Assembly (NCBI RefSeq): GCF_900177545.1
Contig: NZ_FXBQ01000001.1
Span: 2,164,122 to 2,228,121 of the forward strand
Direction: 5' to 3'
DNA: 64,000 nucleotides
Source: Maritimibacter sp. HL-12
GTDB taxonomy: Bacteria > Pseudomonadota > Alphaproteobacteria > Rhodobacterales > Rhodobacteraceae
Shown here: positions 39,444 through 50,081 of the stretch, in pieces
Position numbering within the stretch: the first letter of the stretch is position 1
Layout: every line of letters begins with the position of its first letter
Made by a program: the position numbers and the translations under genes
The notes under the pieces: model-generated
The model's input: only the letters and a program-made list of their open reading frames with translations
Database searches by the model: none
What the model was told of the DNA's origin: nothing

Positions 39444-40145
39444 GAAATACCAAGAAACGGTATGCTGTGCGGGTATTGATGACGGTGGAAAATGGCGTCG
39501 TATGTATCCGATACGATTCCGTCATCTAAGTGAAGACAAAACGTTCAAGCGTTGGAACGTTGTTGATTTCGACTACCATCGATCGAAAACTGACCTGCGC
39601 TGGGAAAGTTGCCGTGTGCATGAAGAAACGCTAACTGTCCAGGGCTACGTGCGAAAGTTGGAAGAACGTAGCGAGATTGTCGAAAGAGCCTTAGTAGCAT
39701 CTGAACTTGAAGCTACGGACAAAGGCAATTCTCTTGCCCTAATTCGCCCTACAGATGTTGAATTGATAGCGCGACCTCGGAAATCTTCTGAGATTAAAGA
39801 GATTCAGGAGGCATATCAGGCTCAGGCTAAGCAACTCTCCCTTTTTGACGAGGAGCTTGCGGCCTATCAGCCTTGCCCAATTGAATTCAAGATCCGTTTC
39901 AAAGACGGGGATGGAAAAGAGCGAAAAAAGCTGTGCGGCGATTGGGAGACTGAGGCGGCTTTCTTCAAACTCCGGCGAAGTTACGAGGAGCGAGAGGTCA
40001 TAGCCCACCTCCACCGGATGTACTCAGAAGAATACCCGAGGCGAGGCATAACATTTGCGTTGGGAAATATGCAGAAACGTCCACAAACGTGGCAGCTTCT
40101 GGGAATATTCCCGGCGAAGGAAAGCACACAAGAAACGTTCGACTT

Positions 40146-40149
<4 letters not shown>
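39388..40149 (+). CDS. Unknown partner of DUF488 protein
   Basis: 253-residue soluble protein, start ATG at 39388 with AAAGG just upstream, inside the DUF488 gene. I recognise no enzymatic motif. Visible blocks: [20 protein letters not shown] with CCAG shortly after, [12 protein letters not shown], a central [13 protein letters not shown] linker, then [29 protein letters not shown] and [14 protein letters not shown] recall similar uncharacterised proteins encoded next to DUF488 elsewhere, suggesting a stable pair. Codon use is as AT-rich as in DUF488. Its TAG overlaps lepA's stop codon by two bases, so the insertion ends exactly at lepA. Confidence 0.8.
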
Positions 40150-41945
<1,796 letters not shown>

Positions 41946-42180
41946 GCGCCCGGATATGCGGGGGTTTTCGCGGCCCGTCAATGGGGTTGAACAGCCCGGT
42001 GAGGGCGGTGCCCGGCCCGGCAGGTCGGGCGCAGTCCGGCGATGCCAAAAAGACGGACGGGGGCATTTCCGGCTGCCGTGTGGTGGGCGTCGCGTGTGAA
42101 ATGCCTGGCATGTCATCGACGTGTAGGAAAACGCCGCCATGAACCCAGGGCATCACGACGGAGTCGCGGAAAGGCTGAAC

Positions 42181-42573
42181 ATGACGACCGAACCCCAGCA
42201 GGTTAACACACTCGTCTACGCATGCTCGGGGTGTTCAAGCGCGGCGCAGATGGCAAACGATCTTGCCCTTCGGCTCGACCGTGCCGGCCATGCCGAGATG
42301 TCATGCATTGCGGAGGTTGGCGGGGACGTGAAACCGCTCGTACGCACGGCCAGGAGCGGGCGTCCGATCATTACGCTCGATGGCTATAAACTACATTGCG
42401 TGCGCGCCACCCTCGCCCGGCACGGGATCGAGCCGCGTCTTTCCTACATGCTTGGTGAATTCGGTGTGCGCAAAACCTTGCATGCGGACTACGATCCGAA
42501 CGAAGCCGACGAGGTTCTTGCACGCATCGTGTCGGACCTGATGGCGGCCGAACTCGTCGTCACAGCGCACTGA
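42181..42573 (+). CDS. DGC-domain putative zinc-binding protein (variant)
   Basis: About 130 residues from the ATG at 42181 (GGAAAGG upstream); an in-frame ATG at 42139 with AGGA upstream is equally possible. The family core is visible: LVYACSGCSSAAQMANDLAL, a Cys in MSCIAEVGG, and the IITLDG block. The family is named for a conserved Asp-Gly-Cys; here that position reads D-G-Y-K-L-H-C, so the Cys is Tyr while a Cys four residues later is kept. Such proteins occur near anaerobic and redox genes. It lies beside a truncated methyltransferase, in a region with signs of gain and loss. Confidence 0.75.
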   Translation: MTTEPQQVNTLVYACSGCSSAAQMANDLALRLDRAGHAEMSCIAEVGGDVKPLVRTARSGRPIITLDGYKLHCVRATLARHGIEPRLSYMLGEFGVRKTLHADYDPNEADEVLARIVSDLMAAELVVTAH

Positions 42574-42583
42574 ATCTGTCGGT

Positions 42584-42652
42584 TACGCTCTCATCCCCGA
42601 TGGACTCGCGCAGGACGGAAAGATTGTCGCCGTAATAGAGGTGGTTTGCCAT
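42584..42652 (-). pseudogene. N-terminal remnant of a site-specific DNA methyltransferase
   Basis: On the minus strand an ATG at 42652 opens a frame reading MANHLYYGDNLSVLRE, then SIGDESV. This is the standard N-terminus of a widespread adenine/cytosine DNA methyltransferase family, in which D-L-I-Y-L-D-P-P-[FY] (the catalytic motif) follows directly. Here the match breaks after DESV and the frame stops at 42560-42562, inside the DGC gene's end. Everything catalytic is deleted. A scar of a restriction-modification or orphan methylase gene. Confidence 0.72.
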
Positions 42653-42826
42653 GCTGCCTGCACTACCGCTCATTGGTTAAGGCAATCCTTGCAGACCCGG
42701 AGCGCGCGGGCAAGACAATCGGCCCCGAGGGTGCGGCATCCTTTCCAACCATCCGGTCAGATCGCGGTTGTGGCGGTTTGCGCACGGCTGTAGTGTTCGC
42801 GCTAACGGACCCGGTGGACGAACCCC

Positions 42827-43774
42827 ATGAGCAATATCCTCACCGTCACCCTCAACCCCGCGCTGGACCTTTCGACGACCGTGGCCAGCGTGGTGCCGGA
42901 AGACAAGCTGCGCTGCGACGCGCCTGTGCTGGAGGCCGGCGGCGGCGGGATCAACGTGGCGCGCGCGATCGGCGCGATGGGCGGGCGGGCGCATGCCTTC
43001 GTTGCGATCTCGGGCTATCACGGCCAGCAGTTTCTCGACATCCTGCGCCAGGAGCCGCTGATCCCGGAAGTGTTTCACACCCATGGCGAAACCCGCCAGA
43101 GCCTCGCGGTGATCGACCGCAGCACCGGCGAACAGTTCCGCTTCGTGATGCCGGGGCCGCGCTGGACCCCGGATCAGGCGCAGGATGCGCTGGAAGCGAT
43201 CGCGATGGTGACGCCGCAGCGCGGCTTCGTGGTGCTTTCGGGCAGCCAGCCGCCGGGGGTGCCCCTGCATTTTCCCACCCAGTTGGCCGCGATCATGGCC
43301 GACCACAGCGCGCGGCTGATCCTCGACACCTCGGGCGCGCCGCTAAAGGCGCTGCTCAACGTCGGCTCGGCGCGCCAGCACGTGCTGCGGCTGGACGGGG
43401 CCGAAAGCGAAGACCTCGCCGGGCGCAGGCTGCGCGACGTTCATGCCGTCGCCGATTTCGCACAGGAACTGATCGCGCGCGGCGTGGCCGAGGTGGTGGT
43501 GCTGGCGCTTGGCGCGGAAGGTTCGATCCTGGTGGAAGGCGACGACCGTTGGCACGCCTGCACCGAGCCGGTGAAGGTGCGCTCGAAGGTCGGCGCGGGC
43601 GACAGTTTCGTGGGCGTGTTCACCTGGGCGCTGAGCCAGGGGGCGGCTTGGGAAGAGGCGTTGGTGCAGGGGGTGGCCGCGGCCTCCTCGGCGGTGACCT
43701 CGGACGGCACCGAGCTGTGCCGGCGCGAGCAGGTGGAAGAGCTTTCCCGGACGGCGACACTCCGGCGGATCTGA
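42827..43774 (+). CDS. PfkB-family 1-phosphofructokinase/6-phosphofructokinase
   Basis: 315-residue sugar-phosphate kinase. N-terminal ILTVTLNPALDLSTTV and GGGGINVARAIGAMGG are typical of the FruK/LacC/Pfk-2 branch; the catalytic base lies in VRSKVGAGDSFVGVF (Asp near residue 258) with the anion hole G-A-G-D. No PTS fructose genes are adjacent, so Pfk-2-like and FruK roles cannot be separated. Start ATG at 42827, ribosome-binding site weak. Confidence 0.88.
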   Translation: MSNILTVTLNPALDLSTTVASVVPEDKLRCDAPVLEAGGGGINVARAIGAMGGRAHAFVAISGYHGQQFLDILRQEPLIPEVFHTHGETRQSLAVIDRSTGEQFRFVMPGPRWTPDQAQDALEAIAMVTPQRGFVVLSGSQPPGVPLHFPTQLAAIMADHSARLILDTSGAPLKALLNVGSARQHVLRLDGAESEDLAGRRLRDVHAVADFAQELIARGVAEVVVLALGAEGSILVEGDDRWHACTEPVKVRSKVGAGDSFVGVFTWALSQGAAWEEALVQGVAAASSAVTSDGTELCRREQVEELSRTATLRRI

Positions 43775-43859
43775 GCGCGGCTGTGAATTGCGGGAATCGC
43801 GAAAAAGTGCTAGCCGGGAGCGTTATTGCCGGAGATCCGGCGCTCGCGAGGCGGAAAAC

Positions 43860-44174
43860 ATGAAAAACCTGGGTTTGGTGCTGGTGTTTGGCCTCGGCTT
43901 TGCGAGCAGCTTCGCCGGCGCGGCCGAGGCGCGCGGCACGATCGAGAGCGCCTGCTTGCGGTCAGACCGGCCAGCCGCCAACCGGGTGCTCTGCGCCTGC
44001 CTCCAGCAGGTTGCGGACGCGGTGCTTTCGCCGGGCGAGCAGCGCAAGGGTGCGCGGTTCTTCGCGGATGCGGAATTGAGCCAGTTGGCGAAGGTCTCGC
44101 AAAGCGTGACCGACAAGACCTTCTGGGAGAAGTGGGAAGTTTTCTCGGCGACGGCAGTGAAATACTGCCAGTAG
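43860..44174 (+). CDS. Small secreted protein, function unknown
   Basis: 104 residues. The ATG at 43860 opens a clean signal peptide (MKNLGLVLVFGLGFASSFAG, cut near AEA). The mature part has four cysteines (ACLRSD, LCACLQ and the terminal YCQ), which suggests periplasmic disulfides. No domain recognised. A purine-rich GAGGCGGAAAA precedes the start. Confidence 0.72.
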   Translation: MKNLGLVLVFGLGFASSFAGAAEARGTIESACLRSDRPAANRVLCACLQQVADAVLSPGEQRKGARFFADAELSQLAKVSQSVTDKTFWEKWEVFSATAVKYCQ

Positions 44175-44189
44175 CGCCTCAGCAGCGCC

Positions 44190-44642
44190 TCAGCGCGGGG
44201 CGATCTCGCGCAAGAGGCCTTCGGCGCAGGCTTCGATCAGGTCGAGCGCGCCCTCGTAGTCGCGGGTGAAATAGGCATCGGGAATGTGGCTCGCCCCGGT
44301 TTCGGGGGCGTAGTCGGTGAACAGCCGCGCGGGCGTGCTGGTGCCGGGCGGGCGGAGCGCCTCGATGTCTTCCATATTGGACGGATCCATCCCGATGATC
44401 AGGTCGAAGCGGGCAAAATCCTCCGGTTCGATCTGGCGAGCCCGCAGACCGGAGAGATCAATGCCGCGGGCGGCGGCGGCGCGCACCATCCCGGGGCAGG
44501 GTGGCTCACCGACATGCCAATCGCCGGTGCCGGCGCTGTCGAGGCTGAGGCTGAGGCCATCCGCGCGGGCGCGCACCACCGCTTCGGCGGAGGGCGAGCG
44601 GCAGATATTGCCAAGGCAGACGAAGAGGATCGCGCGGGTCAT
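44190..44642 (-). CDS. Low-molecular-weight protein tyrosine phosphatase
   Basis: 150 residues with the P-loop VCLGNICRSP at the N-terminus (Cys9, Arg15) and an IPDAYF region near residue 120 that supplies the catalytic Asp. Dephosphorylates phosphotyrosine or, in some relatives, works with arsenate or exopolysaccharide systems; none of those genes are here. Confidence 0.92.
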   Translation of the reverse strand: MTRAILFVCLGNICRSPSAEAVVRARADGLSLSLDSAGTGDWHVGEPPCPGMVRAAAARGIDLSGLRARQIEPEDFARFDLIIGMDPSNMEDIEALRPPGTSTPARLFTDYAPETGASHIPDAYFTRDYEGALDLIEACAEGLLREIAPR

Positions 44643-44698
44643 GCTGCGAGGATAGCGGGGGATCAGGCGGCGGAAAACCGGATTCCGAGCCGGCTAGG

Positions 44699-45133
44699 TC
44701 ACCGCAGGACGCCCCTTTGCGCCATCCGCATCGCATAGACGAGGAGAGCGATGCCGACGAGGGCGATAGCGAAGGTGAACAGGACGGGAAAGAGCCCGGC
44801 CTCGCCCATCACCTCCGACATCGGGGTGGGGCTGACGAAATAGCCCCAGACGAGGTTGCCCGCCATCCCCGCAAGCGAGATCGCAAAGGCATGGATGGCG
44901 AACCGCGAACGCAGGAGCAGGAGGATCGCCCCGGCCACCGCACCCCATACGCCGAGCGCCCAGGCGACGTTCACCCAGAAGGGATAATCATCGTAAAAGG
45001 CGCGTTGTGCGGGCGAAAGCTGGGCCTGGTAGGCGGCGTTGGACGTTTTCATCATGTAGTAGTCAAAGGCACCGCCCGCGTTCCACAGGAGCGCGGCCAC
45101 GCCGGTCAGCCAAAGATGCCATGGGGTCCTCAT
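44699..45133 (-). CDS. Four-helix membrane protein, function unknown
   Basis: 144 residues with hydrophobic segments at about 8-24, 50-73, 80-97 and 112-132. The loop after the first helix, YYMMKTSNAAYQAQLSPAQR, followed by YDDYPFWVNVAWALGVWG, looks conserved. I know similar hypothetical proteins from proteobacteria but no function. Confidence 0.75.
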   Translation of the reverse strand: MRTPWHLWLTGVAALLWNAGGAFDYYMMKTSNAAYQAQLSPAQRAFYDDYPFWVNVAWALGVWGAVAGAILLLLRSRFAIHAFAISLAGMAGNLVWGYFVSPTPMSEVMGEAGLFPVLFTFAIALVGIALLVYAMRMAQRGVLR

Positions 45134-45207
45134 GGGGTCGCCCTCCTTGCGATTTGTGCAAGTCTGGCACGGATCGGCAGAACGGGAAACCGTGTTGACG
45201 GAAACGA

Positions 45208-45227
45208 CCGCAGCGGGGAGGCTGCGG
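45208..45227 (-). terminator. Hairpin downstream of the PCu(A)C gene
   Basis: CCGCAGC (45208-45214) pairs with GCTGCGG (45221-45227) around a 6-base loop. On the minus strand it is followed by TCGTTTCC, a poor T tract, 80 bases after the PCu(A)C stop. Possible terminator. Confidence 0.4.
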
Positions 45228-45308
45228 CCGTAACGGGGATCGCCCCCATGACGGGGCCGGACGGGCGCGGAAAGGGACGTGAACCGCCCCGCCCGGCGCG
45301 CCCGTGCC

Positions 45309-45779
45309 TCAGTGCGTGTCGCTCATCGCCGGGGCCTCTTCGCCGCGTTCGAGATCGACGGGGATGTCCACCTCGATGCGACCGGATTTTTCGAAAATCA
45401 GCGTGACCGCGATGGTATCGCCCTGCTCCATCGGGCGGTTGAGCCCCATGAACATCACGTGGTCGGCCCCGCGCTTGAGCGGGTGCATCCCGCCTGCGGG
45501 AACGGCGAAACCTTCTTCCACCTCGACCATGCGCATCACGTCGCCGTCTTCGATGTGGGTGTGCAACTCGACGCGCTTTGAGATGTCGCTCTCGGCGGCG
45601 ATCAGGCGGTCGTCTTCGTCGCCGCTGTTGTGGATCATGAAGAAGGCGGCGCCGGCCATGGCGGTGGCCCCGGCGGCGCGGGCGAAAGGATCCTGGATGC
45701 TGATCTCGGGCCCGGCGAAGGCGGGCAGAGCAAGGGCGGTGGCGGCGGCGGCCGCAAGGATCGTGGCTTTGAACGACAT
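45309..45779 (-). CDS. Copper chaperone PCu(A)C
   Basis: 156-residue periplasmic Cu(I) chaperone that helps load the CuA/CuB sites of cytochrome oxidase. Signal peptide MSFKATILAAAAATALALPA. Copper-ligand pattern visible as ELHTHIEDGDVMRM (near residue 72) and GADHVMFMGL (near 105). A Met/His tail (APAMSDTH) adds possible ligands. A DUF2946-like gene lies upstream, as is common in copper clusters. Confidence 0.92.
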   Translation of the reverse strand: MSFKATILAAAAATALALPAFAGPEISIQDPFARAAGATAMAGAAFFMIHNSGDEDDRLIAAESDISKRVELHTHIEDGDVMRMVEVEEGFAVPAGGMHPLKRGADHVMFMGLNRPMEQGDTIAVTLIFEKSGRIEVDIPVDLERGEEAPAMSDTH

Positions 45780-45826
45780 CGGTTCTCTCCTCGGTGCGTC
45801 GTTGGTCTGGTTTGATGTGGGTGGGA

Positions 45827-46168
45827 TCAGGCCAGCGACGGGGGGCCGCGCGCGGAAGGAGAGAGGGTTTCGACACTGGTTAGGGCCGTGCCGACAGGGG
45901 CCGAAAGCCGGGCGATCACCCGGGCTTCGGGGCGTGGCAGGTCAGGCAGGGCGAAACCGGCTGCGAAGATCGAGGTGCCATCTGGGCAGGCCTCGGCGGT
46001 TTCGATCGGCTGGCCATCGGGGCCGAGGGTGATCGTGATCATCCCCGCGCCGGTGCAGATCACCGCTTCGGCACCGATATCATGGCTCGCGCCGCGCGCG
46101 TCGGCGAGCACGAGGCTCGCGACGGTCAGCGCGACTGCGGCGACATATGCAGTGAAGCTGCGCATCAT
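45827..46168 (-). CDS. DUF2946-like small exported protein
   Basis: 113 residues: signal peptide MMRSFTAYVAAVALTVASLV, then VICTGAGMITITLGPDGQPI and EACPDG, a two-cysteine arrangement like that of DUF2946 proteins found next to copper-handling genes. It precedes the PCu(A)C gene by 47 bases on the same strand, so a shared operon is likely. Confidence 0.65.
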   Translation of the reverse strand: MMRSFTAYVAAVALTVASLVLADARGASHDIGAEAVICTGAGMITITLGPDGQPIETAEACPDGTSIFAAGFALPDLPRPEARVIARLSAPVGTALTSVETLSPSARGPPSLA

Positions 46169-46236
46169 GGCAAGAGAAGTAGGCAGGGCGGGCCGGTCCG
46201 TAAAGGGAAAAAGTCAAGCTGCCCGGCTCAAACGCG

Positions 46237-46265
46237 AACGGCCCCGCCGGGCAGGCGGGGCCGTT
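46237..46265 (-). terminator. Rho-independent-type terminator of rpmB
   Basis: Perfect 12-bp stem AACGGCCCCGCC/GGCGGGGCCGTT with a 5-base loop, 20 bases after the rpmB stop. On the minus strand the tail CGCGTTTGAG has only three Ts, but the stem is very strong. Confidence 0.65.
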
Positions 46266-46285
46266 GAACATGCTCTCGAAGGCGA

Positions 46286-46576
46286 TCAGGCCTGGGCGGT
46301 CTGGGCCTTGGCGATCTCTTTCTTGATCTTCAGCGCGCCGGTGGAAAGCTCGGTGTCTTTCGCCTTGGCGAGGAAGGCGTCGAGCCCGCCGCGATGATCG
46401 ACCGACCGCAGCGCCGCGGCCGAGATGCGCAGCTTGACGCCGCGGCCGAGGGTTTCCGACATGAGCGTCACGTCGTTGAGGTTCGGCAGGAACCGGCGAC
46501 GGGTTTTGTTGTGGGCATGGCTGACGTTGTTGCCCGACATCGGGCCCTTGCCGGTCAGTTCGCAGACGCGCGACAT
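46286..46576 (-). CDS. rpmB: 50S ribosomal protein L28
   Basis: 96 residues from the ATG at 46576 (GAGGAAAA upstream). [21 protein letters not shown] and [15 protein letters not shown] are standard L28 sequence; the length suits alphaproteobacterial L28. Confidence 0.97.
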   Translation of the reverse strand: MSRVCELTGKGPMSGNNVSHAHNKTRRRFLPNLNDVTLMSETLGRGVKLRISAAALRSVDHRGGLDAFLAKAKDTELSTGALKIKKEIAKAQTAQA

Positions 46577-46805
46577 TGGCTTTTCCTCATCTTGCGGGCG
46601 GGTTCCGGGGCGTTCCCCGGCCTTGCCTGTCAATACAAACGGGCGCCGCGCATGGCAGCGCCCTGAATTCCGTTGTGCGCGTTTAGGCGCAAATCGCGGG
46701 GGCGTCAAGTGAGTCGGGGCGGTTTTGGACCCCGGTCAAGGATGGAGATTCTTGCCACCGGCGGAGGTATCTGGTCCATGGTGACGGGGCAAGGGGGCGC
46801 GTTTG

Positions 46806-49049
46806 ATGCAGGGCTGGCAAATCCGGGTGCGGGGGCAGGTGCAGGGAGTTGGATTTCGCCCCTTCGTCTGGCGGCTGGCGCGGCGCGAGGGGCTTGTCGG
46901 CGCGGTCTCGAACGATGCGGAGGGGGTGCTGGTTCTGGCAGCCGGTGCGGCGGGCGCGCTGGTGCGGCTGCGCGACGGCTTGGCGGCGGAAGCGCCGCCG
47001 CTGGCGCGGGTGGACGCGGTGGAGGTGGCGGATTGGGCGGTGCCCGATCCACGCCCCGAGAGTTTCACGATTGCGGCGAGCGGAGCGGCGGGAGCCGAAA
47101 CCCGGGTGACGCCGGATGCCGCCACCTGCCCCGAGTGCCTTGCCGAGATCCGCGATCCGGGCGCGCGGCGTTATGGCTATGCCTTCACCAACTGCACTCA
47201 TTGCGGGCCGCGCTTCACCATCCTGCGCGGCCTGCCATACGACCGGGCGCGCACCACGATGGCACCCTTCGAAATGTGCCCGGCCTGCCGGGCGGACTAC
47301 GAAGATCCCGCCGACCGGCGCTTTCACGCCCAGCCAATCGCCTGTCCCGACTGCGGGCCGAAGCTGTGGGCTGAAACGGCGGACGGGGCGGCCCTGGACG
47401 GCGACGCGCTGGGGCTGGCGGGCGAGGCGCTGCTGGCGGGGCGGATCGTGGCGCTGAAGGGGCTGGGCGGCTTTCACCTTGCCTGCGATGCGACCAACCC
47501 GGCGGCGGTGGCCGAGTTGCGCCGCCGCAAGAGACGTCCGGCCAAGCCGTTTGCGCTGATGGCCGGGGAGCCGGTGCTGGAGCGGTACGCTGCGCCCAGC
47601 CCGCAAGAATGGGCGCGGTTGCGATCTCCTGCGGCCCCGATCGTGCTGATCGGGAAGGCGGGCGCAACGCTGCCCGAGGCGCTGGCACCGGGCCAGGGCG
47701 CGCTTGGCTGGATGCTGCCCTATACGCCGCTGCACCACCTTCTGCTCGACGCGGTTGGCCGCCCGCTGGTGATGACCAGCGGAAACCTTTCGGGCGAACC
47801 GCAGGTGATCGGCAACGCCGAGGCGCGCGAGAAGCTCGCGGGCTTCGCCGACCTCTTCGTGATGCATGACCGCGAGATCGCACGGCGGCTCGACGATTCG
47901 GTGGAGCGGATCACGCTTGCCGGGCCGATGGTGCTGCGCCGGGCGCGCGGGCAGGTGCCGGGCACGCTGCCCCTGCCGGAGGGGTTCGCGGATGCGCCCC
48001 AGGTGTTGGCACTCGGCGGTCAGATGAAGGCGGCAATCTGCCTGACGAAGAACGGCCAGGCGCTGCTCGGCCATCACCTCGGCGATCTCGACGATGCCCT
48101 CACACTGCAAGCCTTCGAGCAGGCGTTGGAGGACTACCGCGCGTTGTTCGATCACCGACCCGAGATGGTGGCCGTCGATTTGCACCATGGTTACCGCGCC
48201 ACCAGGGCGGGCGAGGCGATGGGGTTGCCGGTGGAACGGGTGCAGCACCACCATGCCCATCTTGCGGCCGTGCTGGGAGAAAACCTCTGGCCACGTGACG
48301 GCGGCAAGGTGGCGGCGATCGTGCTCGACGGGTTGGGGCTGGGCGATGATGGCACGATCTGGGGCGGCGAAGTGTTGCTCGGGGATTATGCCGGGTTCGA
48401 GCGGATTGGCTGGCTCACGCCCGCGCCGCTCGCGGGGGGCGACGCGGCCAACCGCGAGCCCTGGCGCAACCTCATGGTGCGGCTCGATGCGGCGGGGCTG
48501 GCGGGGCTTGCCGACGAGATCCTGCCCGACAGGCCGCGCGAGCCGCTGCGCCGGGCGGTGGCGGCGGGGGTGAACGCGCCGCTTTCCTCCTCGGCGGGGC
48601 GGTTGTTCGATGCCTTCGCCTGTGCGCTCGGGGTCGCGCCGGAGCGGATGAGCTACGAGGGCGAGGCGGGGATGTTGCTCGAAGCGGTGGCGGCCGGGGC
48701 CGGGCCTGTGGATGGCTGGCCCTTCGACGTGGCGGGCGGGGTGATCGACCCCGCGCCGATGTGGCGGGCCTGGGCGGCTGCGCGCGACACGCCCGCGCCA
48801 GAGGCGGCGGCGATGTTTCACGAGGGCCTCGCGGCGGCTTTCGCCCGGGTCGCGCGGGACGCGGTTTCGCAAGGCCGGGCCGAGGCCGTGGCGCTCAGTG
48901 GCGGCGTGCTTCAGAACGCGGTGCTGGAAGCGGCGCTCCTGCGCCATCTCGACGGGGTGCCGGTGCTGCGCCATGCGAAGGTGCCCGCCAACGACGGCGG
49001 GCTGGCCTTCGGGCAGGCGCTGGTGGCCGGGGCGCGCGCGCTGGCGTGA
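46806..49049 (+). CDS. hypF: Carbamoyltransferase HypF
   Basis: Makes the CN ligand precursor for [NiFe]-hydrogenase from carbamoyl phosphate with HypE. 747 residues, all domains: acylphosphatase-like (GQVQGVGFRPFVWRLARREG), two zinc fingers (CPECLAEIRD...CTHC and CPACRADYED...CPDC), YrdC-like (RRKRRPAKPFALMA, MTSGNLSGEP), and Kae1-like carbamoyltransferase (VQHHHAHLAAVLGENLWP, GVLQNAVLEA). The gene appears intact yet no hypABCDE or hydrogenase genes accompany it here. Confidence 0.95.
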   Translation: MQGWQIRVRGQVQGVGFRPFVWRLARREGLVGAVSNDAEGVLVLAAGAAGALVRLRDGLAAEAPPLARVDAVEVADWAVPDPRPESFTIAASGAAGAETRVTPDAATCPECLAEIRDPGARRYGYAFTNCTHCGPRFTILRGLPYDRARTTMAPFEMCPACRADYEDPADRRFHAQPIACPDCGPKLWAETADGAALDGDALGLAGEALLAGRIVALKGLGGFHLACDATNPAAVAELRRRKRRPAKPFALMAGEPVLERYAAPSPQEWARLRSPAAPIVLIGKAGATLPEALAPGQGALGWMLPYTPLHHLLLDAVGRPLVMTSGNLSGEPQVIGNAEAREKLAGFADLFVMHDREIARRLDDSVERITLAGPMVLRRARGQVPGTLPLPEGFADAPQVLALGGQMKAAICLTKNGQALLGHHLGDLDDALTLQAFEQALEDYRALFDHRPEMVAVDLHHGYRATRAGEAMGLPVERVQHHHAHLAAVLGENLWPRDGGKVAAIVLDGLGLGDDGTIWGGEVLLGDYAGFERIGWLTPAPLAGGDAANREPWRNLMVRLDAAGLAGLADEILPDRPREPLRRAVAAGVNAPLSSSAGRLFDAFACALGVAPERMSYEGEAGMLLEAVAAGAGPVDGWPFDVAGGVIDPAPMWRAWAAARDTPAPEAAAMFHEGLAAAFARVARDAVSQGRAEAVALSGGVLQNAVLEAALLRHLDGVPVLRHAKVPANDGGLAFGQALVAGARALA

Positions 49050-49085
49050 CCGGGGGACGTGCGCCGTGCCCGTGTCAGGTGCGGT

Positions 49086-50081
49086 TCAGACCGCCAGCCC
49101 GAAGGCGCGGAACTTCGCCTTCAGGTCGGCCTCCACCCGCGCGCCGAGGTGGCTGATCACCTCGCTTCCGGCGATATTGGCCATCGTGCCGCAGGTTTCG
49201 AGGTCATACCCCTCGACCAGCCCCCAGAGGAAGGCCCCGGCGAAGAGATCGCCCGCGCCGGTGGCGTCGACCACCCGGGTGGGCACGACAGGGCAGTGAA
49301 GGCGCGCGCCACCTGCGAGGATATGGGCGCCATGCGCGCTCTCGGTGCAGACAAGGGTTTCGACTTCGGCGGCAGCCTTCTCCAGTGCGCTGTCGAAATC
49401 GCTGTCATACATTGCCTCGATCTCGGCGCGATTGGCGAACAGGAGATCGACATCGTCGCGGATCATCCGGGCGAAGGCTGCGTGGTGGCGGTCGATGCAG
49501 AACGGGTCGGACAGGGTCAGGGCGACCTTGCCGCCCGCGCCCTTGGCGGCCTTGATCGCCTTGGCGAAGGCCTCGTGGCTTTCCGGCCCGTCGAAGCGGT
49601 AGCCCTCCAGAAAGATCCACTCGGCCTCGGCCATCATCGCCTCGTCGATGTCGTCGGGCGAGAGGTGTTCGGTGACGCCGAGATAGGTGTTCATGCTGCG
49701 CTCGCCGTCGGGTGTCACGAGCACGATGCAGCGCCCGGTTTCCTGCGCGTGGTCCTTGCTTGCCAGCGGCACCTCGTAGGTGACGCCCTGCGCGCGCAGA
49801 TCATGGGCGAAGATGCGGCCGAGCTGGTCGTCCTTGACCTTGCCGACATAGGCAGCAGCCCCGCCGAGATGGGCGAAGCCCGCGATAGTGTTGGCGGCCG
49901 AGCCGCCCGACATCTCGGTGGCGAGTCCGACCTTGTCGTAAAGCTCGACACCCCGGGCCTGGTCGATCAACTGCATGATGCCTTTCTCAACGCCGTTCTC
50001 GGCGAGAAAGGCATCGTCGCAATGCGACAGCACATCGACCATGGCGTTGCCGATGCCGACGAGTTGAAAGCGTTTGGTCAC
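49086..50081 (-). CDS. PfkB-family adenosine kinase
   Basis: 331 residues. The GTG start at 50081 overlaps the nth stop (GTGA) and gives MTKRFQLVGIGNAMVDVLSH. The PfkB signature VVDATGAGDLFAGAFLWGL lies near residue 255; GGSAANTIAGFAHLGG and the DPFCIDRH block fit the adenosine-kinase-like subgroup of alphaproteobacteria. Translationally coupled to nth. Confidence 0.9.
   Translation of the reverse strand: MTKRFQLVGIGNAMVDVLSHCDDAFLAENGVEKGIMQLIDQARGVELYDKVGLATEMSGGSAANTIAGFAHLGGAAAYVGKVKDDQLGRIFAHDLRAQGVTYEVPLASKDHAQETGRCIVLVTPDGERSMNTYLGVTEHLSPDDIDEAMMAEAEWIFLEGYRFDGPESHEAFAKAIKAAKGAGGKVALTLSDPFCIDRHHAAFARMIRDDVDLLFANRAEIEAMYDSDFDSALEKAAAEVETLVCTESAHGAHILAGGARLHCPVVPTRVVDATGAGDLFAGAFLWGLVEGYDLETCGTMANIAGSEVISHLGARVEADLKAKFRAFGLAV

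Noticed and set aside
46683-48974. A 763-codon open frame antisense to hypF
   Set aside because: Same reason: low-complexity His/Arg/Pro-rich product opposite a high-GC gene.
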